Part shown: in pieces, positions 37,661-50,039 of the stretch
Numbering within the stretch: position 1 is the first letter of the stretch
Layout of the letters: every line of letters begins with the position of its first letter
Origin: Alligator mississippiensis
Lineage: Eukaryota; Chordata; Crocodylia; Alligatoridae
Assembly (NCBI RefSeq): GCF_030867095.1
Contig: NC_081828.1
Coordinates: forward strand, 214,365,978 to 214,429,977
Reading direction: 5' to 3'
DNA: 64,000 nt
Notes under the pieces: model-generated
Seen by the model: only the letters and a program-made list of their open reading frames with translations
Databases searched by the model: none
What the model was told of the DNA's origin: nothing
Translations under genes and position numbers: made by a program

Positions 37661-38403
37661 GCTATCCCTACATCCCATCCTCAAATTTGTTATCCCTATA
37701 CCCCTGCTATCCCTACATCCCATCCCCAAATTCACTGTCCCTACACCCCTGCTATCCCTACATCCCATCCCCAAATTTGTTATCCCTATACCCCTGCTAT
37801 CCCTACATCCCATCTCCAAACTTGCTGTCCCTACACCCCTGCTATCCCTACATCCCATCCCCAAACTTGCTATCCCTACATCCCTACACCCCTGCTATCC
37901 CATCCCCAAATTTGCTATCCCTACATCCCTGCTATCCCTACGTCCCTACACCCCTGCTATCTCTACATCCTATCCCCAAATTTGCTATCCCTACATCCCT
38001 GCATCCCTGCTATCCCTATATTCCATCCCCAAATTTGCTATCCCTACATCCCTATACTCCTGCTATCCCTACATCCCATCCCCAAATTTGCTATCCCTAT
38101 ACCCCTGCTATCCCTACATCCCATCCCCAAATTTGCTATCCCTACCTCCCTACCTCCCTGCTATCCCTACATCCCATCCCCAAATGTGCTATCCCTACCT
38201 CTCTACCTCCCTGCTATCCCTACATCCCATCCCCAAATTTGCTTTCCCTACATCCCATCCCCAGATTTTCTATTCCTGCATCCCTACATCCCTGCTACAT
38301 CCCTACATCCCATCCCCAAATTTGCTATCCTTTCATTCCTACATTCCCACTATCCCTACATCCCATCCTCAAATTTGCTATCCCTACATCCCATCCCCAA
38401 GTT
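37661..38403. repeat. 45-bp-period C-rich minisatellite, about 16 units; G4 array on minus strand
   Basis: The unit runs gctatccctacatcccatcc, ccaaatttg, then tatccctatacccct. Early units are 45 bp; later ones vary through loss or gain of small ccctacat pieces. Because 45 is a multiple of three and the unit has no stop, all three forward frames stay open for 260-337 codons (protein unit PAIPTSHPQICYPYT), which is an artefact. The minus strand has four G-runs per unit with loops of 2, 5 and 6 nt (GGGGATGGGATGTAGGG then ATAGCAGGGG), meeting the usual G-quadruplex rule. Confidence 0.95.
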
Positions 38404-38834
38404 TTCCCCTTCAGATGGGACAAGCCCCATACCCCTGGAGTATCTTGGCCTTCACAGAGCTGGAAATAGGAGCTGGGGAGTCTATGCCTTTGCTGGGGTT
38501 TTTTTTCTATTTAAGCAGAAGAATGCTTTCTCCATACCAAGAAAGCAGGCAACACAGCTCAGCAAATAAACTTATCTCAAGGGCCTTTTGCGGAGAATGT
38601 TGATCATTTATTCTTGGAAAATATGCTGAGGACGGTATGCGGATAGCACTTTGCAGTGCTTGGCCTGTGTAATTCGAAACAACGGGGGTGAATATTTTTC
38701 GGGGCATCACAGTGCTGATATATGTTTTGAAAATACCTCCTACTTAGTTTGTCTTAAAGGCTTTTCTCATTTCTGGGTATTTCCAGGACACACCTTTGTG
38801 ACTGTCCAACTAACTCTGAGTTATGGAGGTTTGA

Positions 38835-38890
38835 ATTGTCCCCCCAGGGAGAAGAAGTGACTTGCCCAAGGTCACAAGGGGTGGCTGTAG
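38835..38890 (-). mobile_element. MIR-like SINE fragment
   Basis: agtgacttgcccaaggtcac is the diagnostic reverse-complement MIR core; the rest is decayed. Confidence 0.55.
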
Positions 38891-41189
38891 CAGACACAGC
38901 AATGACATCCCGAACTAGAAGACTCTTGTCCCTCAAAAGGAGGGAGGATAAAACAGGGAAAGGGATGAAGATCCCCTTAGAGGCAGGGATGGTCTACTAC
39001 ATCCTTCTTCTGGTCGGTGGTGAAATGTCTCCAGAAAAAGGCGGCAGCATCTGCTCAGAGGAGAGCACAACATTTCATGGGAACCACTTACACTTAAAAT
39101 GTGCAGAAGAAAGCCAAAGTCTGTGTTCATACTTGTGTCTCTTTTAGGGTGGGAGGTTCAGGTTTTCAGAGGAACTGAGCAGCCAATATGCCCCCTTGAT
39201 CCAGTGCGATAAGCATTTTGGGGAGGGAAAAATGTGGGGGCTCTCTGAACCCACTGGAGGCAAGAGGTTGAAGAAGGGTCCCCAACTCTTGTTGCTTTAA
39301 TGGTCATTAAATATGCTTGAGATAGGTTTTTTTTTTTTTAATTAGGCCCTTACTAACCTCAGCAGGTCATGAGTTTCTTATAACCTCCAGACATGACTTT
39401 TTTCTGGATCCGTGAAAGGCTACGAAGCAGGCCAGGTGTGAGACAAGTATGTGTTTCTTCCTTCCTGTTGCAAATGCAAATGGAAAACCGTACCCTGACT
39501 GCCCACAAGACGAAGAAGAAGAAATAAAATTCCAAAGCAGACGGGTTAAAATGAATGCATTTTTTTTTTTTTTTAATTTTCATTATAAAGTTAACACAGC
39601 TATCAAACTTAACTGGTAACAAAACAAAAAAACCCCAAAAAACAGTGACTAGATGTCGCTAGTGTGCGGTCAGTAGAAAATAAGGGAGAAGACAATGAGG
39701 TCACAAGCACCACCGCTCAGCCACAACACTGTCCCGAAGAGTTATTTCTGCAAATATATACTCTTGCTAATATATACATTTATTCATAAAATAAATAATC
39801 ATAAAAAAAAATCAGACTTAACCAAAAAAAAAAAAAGAAAAAAAGAAGGTGACACTCCTACTTTATACAATAGCTTTGGAATTTCAGGTTTTATAATATG
39901 TGCATCCTGTACAAGGGAACGGAGGGGTGGAAGGGATGACGGACTATGGGGTGATGTAGCACGGGTTGGGGCAGGAAGTGTTTGAAGGGGAGAGGGTGCT
40001 GGGTGGGTGAGCCCCCCGCCACGTGTGAAGGCATTGAAATGACTGATCGACATGCTTGTCTGATCGGCTGTGGCGCTGTGCCAGCTGTGGGGTGGTGTCT
40101 CGGGCCTTCGGCACAGCTGACAGGATTGTTGGATCCTCCAAAGCAAAGAGAGGGATCCCTCAAGGAGCTACGGGCACTGATGGGATGCGAGCAGGGCAGG
40201 AAGGGTTGGTCGGGCTCCATGCAGAACAGGACATTGAGGCTTAAGGTTGGATTGCAGCCCATTGTGGGGGTGAGAGAGCTCAGCAGCCGGGAGTATAGGG
40301 GTGGCTTATGACTTTGACGGACTTGGCAATGGGGTGTAGGGTCACGGTTTTGGGAAGGGTGTCCTCACAGTGGGAGGGTTTGGGAGCCTACGTTGGAAAG
40401 AATCGGGCCTCTTATGCTTTGTTGGTTGCTGGTGGCATCAGGTTCATGCTGGGAAGGGATCTGGATCAAAATGATGCCCCCCCGAGAAGCCCAGAGCACT
40501 GTAGGAGCATGTTCCAGCCTGTGCCTGTAGCAGTCATGCCCCGGGTTCATTTTGGTGAAGAGGGCTGAGCGATGAGAAATAAATAAATACTAATAAATAA
40601 AGGAGAAGCAACCTGGAAAATGATAAAGGAGATCTGGGAAAGCTTCCTAGCCCATCGCCGGCACCCACGTATGGCTGAGAAAGGCTTCCCTCCAATCCAG
40701 GGGCCTCCATGAGCCACACCGGGAGGAGAGGCCGGCCTAGAAAGAGGGAGCAAAAGCCAAGTGGAAAAAGATTCTTGTGACCCTTGCAACCAGGGAGATC
40801 TCCCTGCCTGGATTAGATTCATAAAGCATCAGGATTTTGCTGGGTCTTCTCCATTATCGTCGTGTGGTCAGAGCAAGAATAGCAGAGATGTGTCTCATGC
40901 GCACAGACAATGCATCGTAGGTTCGCTAGCCCATCCCTCATGTAGACCCAAAGAAGTGTTTGCAAGGACTAGGCCCACACTGTGTTGCCTCTTGTATCGG
41001 TATAAATTTGGAGTCATGGAGTTGATGTCAATGGAGTTTGTTGGGCATTACAGCCCACATACAGGTTCCCATTGTAAGAGCCCATTGGCTGATTCCCAAA
41101 GCGACCTAAAGGAGTTAGGAACGTAGTTCCTGCTGAGGTGCTTTGGGTCTAGCCCATCTGCCTCCCATGTGCCTTGCAAACTTCCCCAG

Positions 41190-41300
41190 TCAAGTCTTAC
41201 AATGAGAACGGTCATTATCCCCTGCCATACGCATGAGGAAACCGATGCAAAAGGAAATGGGTATGGACTTATCTAAGGTCACACCGTGAGTCGGCGGCAG
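41190..41300 (-). mobile_element. MIR-like SINE fragment
   Basis: The plus strand shows tcattatcccctgccatacg, gaggaaaccgatgc and aaggtcacaccgtgagtc, the reverse complement of the MIR 3' half. Confidence 0.65.
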
Positions 41301-42304
41301 TGTCAGAAGGTAAGACCATTGGAAGACGTGGGTCCTCAGCCAGATGCAATGTCTTGTGTCTTGTGATGGCCAAATGAGGTCCAGCACAGACTCTTACCCA
41401 GGATGCAAAAAAATCAATAGCTCTTGCTGGAGGGTAGGAGAGAGGGAGGAAGGCCATGGGACCAGGTGCTGCCATAGGGGCCTGAGCTGTGGAAGGAGAT
41501 GCAATCAGAGCCTGGGGAAAGCAACCCAAATGGCCCTGGTGCCCAGGAGGAGAAGGAAGACCTCAGAGAGATGGGCCCCAGCACTGTCATCTGAGCTAGC
41601 ATTTTGCAGCTGGCCTGGAGAGATCTGGCTGATGAAGGAAACATGGAGTACAGCCTTTCTATCACCCCACGCAACCTCCCTCCTCGTCTCACAACATCTT
41701 ATTCCTCCCTTTCATCAAATTTCTGCTAGGGGGTAGATGTCCAGCTATATACACAAGACAGATCCCACTGCCCATTTCCCTGCATACATCACTATCTGAG
41801 GAGCATCCTCTGCTTGGTCGCGTCTGCTCTTGAGAAGGAAAGGCTCACGGCAGAAGAGGACGAGATGTCCTTTTCTTATCATTTGCCACCAAAGATTATG
41901 CTGTGCTGCAATGGCTGGTGTCTTTGTCCCTGGTATAGTCTCACTATATGGCTTTTTACGTGCTGGGTTTACTAGCGGTCTTTCTTCTCAGACATGCAGT
42001 TAAGGCATCCAGAGAAACCTACGGTTGCACAGAAGACTGGATCCTCGAGGCAGGTAAGTGCCCGCGACTCCCAGGAGGTGTATCCCATGACTCTCCATTG
42101 TGCATTATCCAGGAGCTTTGCCGCCCAACTCGACCGCGCCAGCTCAGTAATGGGCAGCACTAGAAGGCTGTTTTCCTGTAGATGGATTAGCTATGGAAAG
42201 GCACGCTACAAATATCTACAGCCAATTGAGAAGCCTATAATATTCAGTCTTTTCTTGGGGTTGGGTCCTGACTGTCAAAGTCGAGATGCAAAGCCCATTG
42301 TTGC

Positions 42305-42375
42305 TGCGAGCCCTAAGGAAGGGTGCTGTAATACCCGAAAGCTTGCCTCTGTCTATACCAGTCATACCGCTGGGC
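42305..42375 (+). repeat. Dispersed repeat copy 4 (decayed)
   Basis: aaggaagggtgctgtaatac followed by ccgaaagcttgcctctg and a ctggtaaaaaatatcac segment resemble the aaagcttg / taaaagatatcac family. Confidence 0.5.
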
Positions 42376-45300
42376 TGGTAAAAAATATCACAAGGTAAAA
42401 AATTCTCACAAAGCCCATTGAAGTAAGTGGGCAGATTCCCAGTGACTTTAATAAGCTTTGGAGCAGACCCACCGAGTCCAGCATGGCACGCCCCTATTAA
42501 AAGCCTTCACCTCCTGCTCAGGTACCTCAGACATCAATGAGTAGAAAACATCACACAATCACCCCTCTTTTTTCCTATTTTTTTTCAATTCTGTTCTCAT
42601 TTAAAAAAAAAAAAAAGTCTTAAAAAAATCCCTCTATGTCTTTCATAGAAAGAAACTCCATCAGGTCAAATTCATCCCTGGTATAACTCCAGGGGCTGCG
42701 ATGGAGCTGGGCCAGGGTTGAACAGGACTCGTTGTATCTGTCTGTATAGCTCCAGTAAGTCTTGGATTGATAGCAGCATTATAGAGAAAAAAAATGGATT
42801 CTGTATTTTTGTTCTTTCTCGTGGGTGTTTTAGTTACATCGGTGTTTCTTGGATTGATCTACTTTCCCCCTGTTATTGGCACCAATCTTTTGCATCCAGG
42901 ACACAATTGGTTACACACACGAGACAAGGGGACCGTACAGTGTTTTATTAAGGTTGCGCTGGACAGTTCACATTTGTCACCGGCGGGAGGTGAATGATGC
43001 CGGGTCTTTTGTCTTCGGCGCGTTCTCTCTCCTTACCGAATAAATAAAGGTGGAAAGGAAAGGCAACGTAAATGGGAATATTGTTTAAGAGGATGAGTCT
43101 TCTTAGCACTCCAACTGCTCTCCAGACAGTTTCTCTCCTTGGGGCAGATAGAGGTCATAATTTACATTTTCCAAAAAGCAGTCTCTGATGCGCGGTACTT
43201 CGGCATTTGAAAGCCCAACAAAAAAGGTGTCATAAGCTGGATTCCTCAAATCAATGGCTGCTTTGGAAAATGAAGCCCCAAATGACTTGGCTAAGGTTAT
43301 AGGTTGGATCAATTTTAGGGCTAACGTTAGACCTTAAGAATACCTCGTTCCCAGGCCTATGCTTACACGGCCTCTCTGTCCTCCCCCTCCCCGTAGGCAT
43401 GGAGACTCAGAGCCGGGTCTAGACCCTCCAAATGCATTTGGGTCCATTAAACAAAGATGTGGGTGTTTTTTCATTGAATTTCATGGGAGATAATTGGCCC
43501 TGCTCCTCTTTTTAGCAATGCTAGAATGGGAGATGAATGAGTCCATCATAAAAATGAAGATGTTGAAAAATTACATGTGGGCCTAGATTCAGATCCGTTG
43601 ATCTGCATGGACGGGCTCAAGCGGTGGGATGCTTGAACCCAGGACTGGTTGATGTAGCTTGAGGTTCATCTCCATGGCAGACTGCTACTTTTCTTGACCT
43701 ACCTGCCATGACCCAGGCTTTTCTCTGCACTTCCTAAGCGTAAAGCAACTACTCGTATGGGGCTTGATTCTGATCTGCCCTAGACCACTGCAAGTTAGGA
43801 AGAAGATTACTGAAGTTACGAGGGTGCTGGGGTAGTGGTGTGAGATCATAATTACGCCTTCAAGCTCTTCCAGGGTACGCCCAGCCTCTTGAACACTAGT
43901 TTTGCAAGTCCGCTGAGCAGGACTAGATGCCTCACTATGAAGTATGGCTAAATTCTCTGCTGGTATCACCCCACAGAAGTCAATGGAAGTAGGCTTAGCA
44001 GCAAATTTGAGCTATCATTGTCTATGTTCGTTAACTATATACACCTGCGTCCTGTGCTACTTAGGGTCTCGTACAATTCTCAGGAGTGCAGCAATCAAGT
44101 TCTTTCTAGAAAAGCGTTCAGGTACGTGACTAACATCTTCTCCATGCGAGTCCTACCACTGACTCGTGGTCTTCAACAATTGCCTTCATTTCTCCATACC
44201 CGCCCTTTTCCAGCTTAAGGAACCTGACACATGGATTTCTAAAATACTTGGGTGATATCTTCCTTTTTTAAAGCAAACACTTGAATAGCTGTAACCTCAG
44301 CCATTTCTCTCAGCAACGACTTCATTCTCTATTCATCTTTTTTTTCTTTTGTTCTCTCTCTCCTTGCCTAAGCAGAAGTCACCCTAGCATCAGACAGCCT
44401 GGGGGGAACCTGGAGAGAACTGACTCCATCAATTGACTCCTAGGCACAGTCCTGAGCTGCTCCAACCTAAGAGTTATCCCAGGGGATGCCGTAACTCAGA
44501 TGCATCCCCTTTGAGGCACCGCTCCAACTCCACTTTGTTCTGCTGGGGTTAGGCTCTGTTCCTTGCCTCTCCTGAATGCTGCCTGCTCATCTGCTCTGGT
44601 TTCAGGGTATAAGCAGATAGGGGAAGGAGGAATGAGTGGTATTTCTTCCCTATGCAAGTTGGTAGTCACAAGCTTGCCCATGGTCTAGCTGCAGCTGTCG
44701 CTGCGGTTCATGGAAAAAGTCCGAAGAGCTCTCTAAAATCCCCATTTCTCGAGGGTGAAAATAAAAACAGTGGTCTATTTCTCATCATGGAAGCCCAAGA
44801 TGAAGGGAAGAGGAGGAAGGAGACAAAGGAGGTAAGAGATAACCACACCGTGACTCTATGCCTGATTGACCACTCACTCAGAGCAACATATGCCAGGCGT
44901 AACTCAAATGTGGTTGATTTACACTGGTACGAAGCCCAGCATGGATGAGTGGAGATACAGACCGAAGAACCCATCGCTCCAAGTGAAGCCCTGATAACCC
45001 TACAGCAAGTTAGATGTTACTGTAAACGGGTGACCCTAATAAGTACAGCAGCTTGAAACACATGCATGGGAAGGGAGTCACAGAACCGAGATTGCAATAG
45101 CAGAAAGGCGGCAGCTTTGCACAGAGGGCACAGATCTAAACTCTGCTCCCAGTCTGGGCTGGTTCAGTTCCCAGGTTTTGATCCAGCCTGGGACAGAGAC
45201 GGGTACTGAATGCCAGAACGGCATTTGGATCCAAACCGAGCCAGAGTCTGATGCGGTTCCAAGTTGGGGGTTTGGTTCAGGGCCGTGTCTAGGTAACAGA

Positions 45301-46348
45301 TGACAAATTGTCCTTCAGGACCGTATTCCTGACAAGCTTCTGCTCTAAGGACTGCAATAAGGAAGCTTGAGTGAGCTCGATGGAGACGATGAAATGAACT
45401 AAGTGCACTTTCACTTTCCAGCGGTAATTACATTGTGTTTTAAGCAGAAGGGGAGGGGAAAACTTTTCCCATTTTTCCCTTTACCACGATGGTCTGGGAT
45501 GCAAGGAGACACGATCGCCTGGATCATCGCCAGCGAAAAGGCTCTACCTCCATCCAGAGGCCTGCGGTGCCCGGCATGGCTCATTGGGAGTCTTCTTGCT
45601 GCATTGCTATGTCACAACCCGCGGCTGGGACACTGTCTCTGGTCGTGTGAGTTGGGGGAGAAAAGAGCCATTTCTGTCCCAGTGGCCATGCACATCCTAC
45701 GTCCTCTTCGTGATCCACTCCAGGCACTGAGCGTTTATACACGGCGTATGTGTGCAAATCACATCCTACAGCACGTGCAATACAGGAGTGTCAGTGGGCC
45801 CTCTGTAGAGATCCAGCCGTAGTCTTGCTCTCGCTCCGCAGAAGCACTATATGCGTCGCTTCGTGCTATGGCGTATCTGGCAGAAGCCACTATGTTAAAA
45901 AGTCCATGCTAATAGCTTGTCCATGCTATAGCGCTAAAAAATGTTTGCAGACTTCTCCTGTTCCCAGGAGAAGGAGAAGGAGGATTTTTTAAATTAATGA
46001 ATCAACCCTTTTTAAATTTATTTTTGCCACTCATTTTATACACAGCATCTTGGCATTGGGGATTTCTAATATAGCCTCTCTCCTGGTTAGGAAAGGCGGT
46101 ATTTAGGAAAATGCAAGTCTTTCAAAGGGCACTTAATACCATGAGTTGCTCCTGCAAAAGGGAAGGGAGAAGCAGACTCACGCTCTTGCTAATGATCTTC
46201 TTCTCAGCTCCGTGTTGTTGGCTAGTTAAAGAAATCACAGTCTCCTACAGGAGGGATAATCTGGGCACGACCTTTTTGTTACCTGCAGGTAGATCTTGGG
46301 AAAGCCAAGAAGTCATTAGACCTATTCTATCCAACCAGTTTTAGCCTT

Positions 46349-46354
46349 TTTATT
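46349..46354 (-). terminator. WNT3A: Candidate proximal polyadenylation signal for WNT3A
   Basis: Reads AATAAA on the minus strand, about 100 bp after the stop codon, followed by a GT-rich stretch (tggttgga) some 15-30 bp further on. This would give a very short 3' UTR. Human WNT3A has, from memory, a 3' UTR well over a kilobase, so a more distal signal may be the main one. TTTATT on the plus strand also occurs near 46017 and near 39780. Confidence 0.3.
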
Positions 46355-46455
46355 CTTTTAATATAAAAAAGTAGCGCTCTCTCACATACGCAACCTCGGA
46401 AGATGTAGGCTCTAGTCTGTTCCTCCACGGGGAGCCTCCAGAGAGACGTCCGGCT

Positions 46456-46935
46456 TTATTTGCACGTGTGGACATCGTAGACTCGTATGCATTCCTGACA
46501 ACGGACATAGCAACACCAGTGGAAGATACAGTGGCACTTCTCTTTCCTTTTCTCAGTCCTCGTGTTGTGCCCGCGGCCGCAGCACAACAGGTCGCATCCA
46601 TCTATCCCGTGGGAGGTGACGTTGCAGATCCGATCGCGGGTCCCAAAGGAGCCGGTCTCAGGGTTAGGCTCACAAAAGTTCGGTGAGTTCTCATAGTAAA
46701 CCAGGTCTTTCTCAGTTGGGGCCTTGAAAAAGTTGTATTTGGGCCTCAGTGTCTCCACCCAGCCACGGGATTCCCGGTGCTTCTCCACAACCATTTCGGA
46801 AGCGCTGTCGTACTTGTCCTTGAGATAGTCACCAATGACCCTGAAGTCTGGTTGGGACCACCAGCACGTCTTCACTTCACAGCTGCCCGACAGCCCGTGA
46901 CATTTGCACTTGAGATGCATGAGTTCAATAATAGA
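46456..46935 (-). CDS. WNT3A: WNT3A exon 4 (terminal coding exon, with stop)
   Basis: Encodes the C-terminal 159 residues (194-352 by human numbering) plus the stop codon at 46458..46456. The reading frame enters in phase 0 at [19 protein letters not shown] after an acceptor reading tctctttccag on the minus strand. Ser209 in CHGLSGSC (codon 46890..46888) is the site palmitoleoylated by Porcupine in the family, needed for secretion and Frizzled binding. Asn-Val-Thr in the RICNVTSHG block is the conserved glycosylation site. The cysteine-rich C-terminal domain ends [12 protein letters not shown] ... YDVHTCK, with 16 cysteines in this exon. [19 protein letters not shown] and WVETLRPKY favour WNT3A over WNT3 (CWWAQ, LRAKY). 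Exons 3 and 4 together restore exactly the 352-residue family length, so the gene looks intact. Confidence 0.97.
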   Translation of the reverse strand, partial: SIIELMHLKCKCHGLSGSCEVKTCWWSQPDFRVIGDYLKDKYDSASEMVVEKHRESRGWVETLRPKYNFFKAPTEKDLVYYENSPNFCEPNPETGSFGTRDRICNVTSHGIDGCDLLCCGRGHNTRTEKRKEKCHCIFHWCCYVRCQECIRVYDVHTCK

Positions 46936-47075
46936 CTGGAAAGAGAAGGGGGGAAAAAAGGAAGAGGGAAACTATTATGACACTGTTATTTCTCCAACAT
47001 CTCTCATCCTAAAGAATCGCAGTGAGTGAGATAGACCCTTAAGCTGCTGTGAAATAGAGCTGCATTAATGTAGCT

Positions 47076-47262
47076 CAGGGGCGGGCAATTATTTCGGGCG
47101 GAGGGCTGCTTACTGAGTTTTGGCAAGCCATTAAAGGCTGCATGACAGGCAGCCAGGGGCAGATAAATATTAATTTTCTAAATTTTTTAGGGACCCTGCA
47201 GGCCAGATAGAAAGGTCTGGTGGGCTGCATCCAGCCCACGGGCCGCATTTTGCCTACCCCTG
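47076..47262. mobile_element. hAT MITE with perfect 8-bp target duplication, in WNT3A intron 3
   Basis: 187-bp element beginning caggggcgggcaatt and ending (inverted) caggggtaggcaaaa. It is flanked by exact duplicates of atgtagct at 47068..47075 and 47263..47270. Terminal inverted repeats plus an 8-bp duplication identify the hAT superfamily. It is non-coding and non-autonomous. Confidence 0.93.
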
Positions 47263-49535
47263 ATGTAGCTACATCACATATAGATGCCTTATGCATCTAG
47301 CTCCATCTTGTGTCGTGTCATCCCATGTCAAACCTGGCAGACAAGCCAATGTCTCCCAATATACAAAGCAGTTTCACTGCTGGATGAAGTCCCTCCTGTA
47401 TAGGGGTGTGGAAACATCACCAGAGCTGCATTCGCTCCAAATGTTCCCTTCACCCAGGAGTGATAGGCGGCTGTTTAGTTGCTTGTTATACATCTGCTGG
47501 GACATTACTAATGGCTTTGGTAGCACGGGAACTTACAGAGACTTTTCTGCAAGAACTTGAGAGTCTGATGCGCCACCTGCCCACAGAGTTGCTGGATTTT
47601 CCCCTTCCTATGAATGGCTTTTTAATAGTGGTCAGCCAAAATAGCCAAAAAATTGGGACAGGACATAAAGAAGTTGTTTGTTGTCTGAAGCCATAGAGAA
47701 AATCCCGAGGTACTGTGACTATCAAACCTGGGATTTGGGTTAGGTGCCGCACGATAACACTCCCTTTTCTTTCCAGAAAGAGGCTCAAGTCAAGGAAGAG
47801 TATCGCCAACTGAATCATCGGCTATTTCCTGCTGCACCCTTTGCGTTTTCTCCGAGGGCTTTCGAGGATGCTGAGCAGGTCAAACTTTGGCGGCTGAGAG
47901 CACAACCACAGCGCTGCCTACGTTTTCTCACCAACCTCATAATAGTAAGCATTTTCTTTAAAATCACATCTCCCGGTCAAGGGAAATGGTGCAAATCTCA
48001 ACTTTTCTTTAAAAAAAAAAAGTCTAGCTCTCACCTTCCTGGTTGCTAAAGACGCAGAAACCAGAAGGTAAATAAAAGGGACCCAAATTGGCACTGATAT
48101 TTTTTAAAGCAATATCTTTTTTCTGAGTTTGAAACCAATCTTTTGATTGTAGAAGCCTGGTTCCTGATTTTTGAATCCTTCAAGCTGGAATATCTCCATT
48201 TGTAGGGGGCCGAGCTATGAGATGGAAAGGGTGAAATTCATCCTTGGTTGATATGATAGCTGTGGCCATAGGTTTCAATAAAAGTCCTGCCGCCTTTATC
48301 TATGGATGAGGTCGGTCCACAGATTTCAAAGGCGCTTAGGCGAGAGACAGCCTTATGCAACCGTACTCAATAAGCTGCGTTTCAGACGGATCAGCAAATT
48401 TCTGGGTGCATGAACAGACTAGCTCCAGTCTGCGTCTAAAAGCTATGCCATGAATCAGCACCTATAGTGCGTGATCAATGTTTTCCAGGTGGTTTTTCTT
48501 TGTGATTGAGGTAGCATCACTCACTGCTAAGGAGGTTGTAATTAGCTCCGAGAGAACCACAAAGTGTCTGCTTTATATAATAATGCTGTTCTTAATCAAA
48601 GCTTTCGGTCTGGAGACTGGATTTGAATTCTTATGGGAACTGGCTTGAAACAACTCCAGCGGCTCATTTTTAGCTGGAAATACTTGAACATGGAGACTAG
48701 GTACGCTCACCAAATGAGTGTTGGCGTGGTGAGAATGGAAAGCATAAGCTGTTTATGGAACAAAAGGATTTTGCTGCCGAGGTGTGGTATCTGCTCTGTA
48801 TCCTGTGATATTTGTAAAGGGCCTAAAACCAGTTGAGAGTCTCAACGTTGGACCTACAACGAGTCTGAATTGTACCTATTGAGCTCTAGACAGTATTTTT
48901 CCATTGATGCTCATTATAAAGCAAAACGCACCTTTTCATCCTACCCAGCTCTAGTCTTCATCCCTATAACCCGTTACCATTGGAAGTGCTGGGTAACTCG
49001 TGGTACCCGTGTTATTCTGGCCAGCTTTATAGCCATGTAACTATTTCTTTCCTCCTCCTCTGTTAGTTAGTGATGGTTCCCTGACTTTGTGGAAGGACGG
49101 CATCTCTCCTTTTAAAAGAGCCGTGCTTCATGTCTAAAGCCACATCCTCCACCGGTGCCAGAATATCCCCAGTGAGGATTTATTCTTCTCCGTGAAATGA
49201 GGAACTCCCCCTGAAGTTTTGGCCTGTCCTTGATGGTGGTCCATAGACTGGTGGAAATCCATAGTTTATCCACGTGTGCAGTCATACGTGTTTCTACATA
49301 CATGAACAGGGTCTGCTCCTACTCCCATTGACATCAATGGCAACAAAGGAGTAGAAACAGCCTAATCTATTTTGATTGTATTAGTCACTGGTACTTATCT
49401 TCTATATAGGATAAGCAATAAGGTCACGTTTTGTGAGGGGAGGCATCAGGACGTGACTCCTGTAGAGGCTGCTGGAACAGTTGACTCTAAGCCAAGAATG
49501 CTTCCTAGACTGAGCCTCTTGGAATAGGCCAAATC

Positions 49536-49785
49536 TTAGAAAATTAGGGTTGGAGGGGACCCCAGGAGGTCACATGTACTCCAACCCCCTGCTCAAGGCA
49601 GGACCAGCCCCAACTACACCATCCCAGCCAAGGCTTTGTCAAGCCAGGTCTTAAAAACCTCCAAGGATGGAGACTTCACCACCTCTCTGGGTAACCTGCT
49701 CCAGGGCTTCACCACCCTCTTAGTGAGAAAGATTTTCCTAATATCTCACCTCAATTTCCCTTGCTGCAACTTGAACCCAGAAAGG
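49536..49785 (-). mobile_element. CR1 LINE 3' fragment in WNT3A intron 3
   Basis: The plus strand reads gggttggaggggaccccagg, caggaccagccccaactaca, aacctccaaggatggagact and cctaatatctcacctcaatt, all also found in the CR1 at 14950. The element lies on the minus strand, i.e. in the same orientation as WNT3A. Confidence 0.88.
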
Positions 49786-49930
49786 CCACAGTGCAATCTG
49801 GCGGTGGCATGGTTGGTAATGAGCTGTTTTCCCTTTGGGAAACACCAGCACTGGGAGCAAATGTGGGTCTACTGGGGCTTGAAGAGACACAGAAAAGCCT
49901 CTGTGAGCACAGAAACAGTCTTGGGGCCAT

Positions 49931-49973
49931 GGATTTTTTATCCTGGATTTTTTATCCATGGATTTTTTATCCT
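49931..49973 (+). repeat. Three-copy short tandem repeat
   Basis: ggattttttatcc occurs three times in about 43 bp, one unit every 14-15 bp. Confidence 0.9.
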
Positions 49974-50039
49974 GAGTTTGGGTGCTTCCTTCAGAGCCGG
50001 GGAGGTTAACACCCACACCGTGACCTAGAGGCTGAGATC

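Larger units (their letters stand above)
38404..46348. other. WNT3A 3' flank or possible long 3' UTR; no gene recognised
   Basis: About 8 kb downstream of the WNT3A stop. Open frames here are short and show no family resemblance. It contains MIR-like fragments (38835..38890, 41190..41300), a dispersed-repeat fragment (42305..42375) and poly-T/poly-A runs (39560..39575, 39805..39845, 42601..42616). On the minus strand the AT-rich stretch 39540..39840 ends with AATAAA-type motifs and looks like a 3' UTR end, but this is only an impression. Confidence 0.4.

Noticed and set aside
37556..38603. Three overlapping forward frames of 260-337 codons encoding Pro/Tyr/Ser-rich repeats
   Set aside because: They are produced by a stop-free repeat with a period of 45 bp (a multiple of three); all three frames being open at once is the signature of a minisatellite, not of a protein.
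46456..46935. Assignment of the gene to WNT3 instead of WNT3A
   Set aside because: The C-terminal block [13 protein letters not shown] is WNT3-like, but CWWSQ, LRPKY, YVRCQEC, VYDV and the exon 3 block EFGSMVSREF / MNRHN fit WNT3A, and non-mammalian WNT3A shares the [10 protein letters not shown] block.
46480..46980. Forward-strand frames opposite WNT3A exon 4 (46468..46686, 46777..46980)
   Set aside because: Antisense shadows of the conserved minus-strand Wnt exon.
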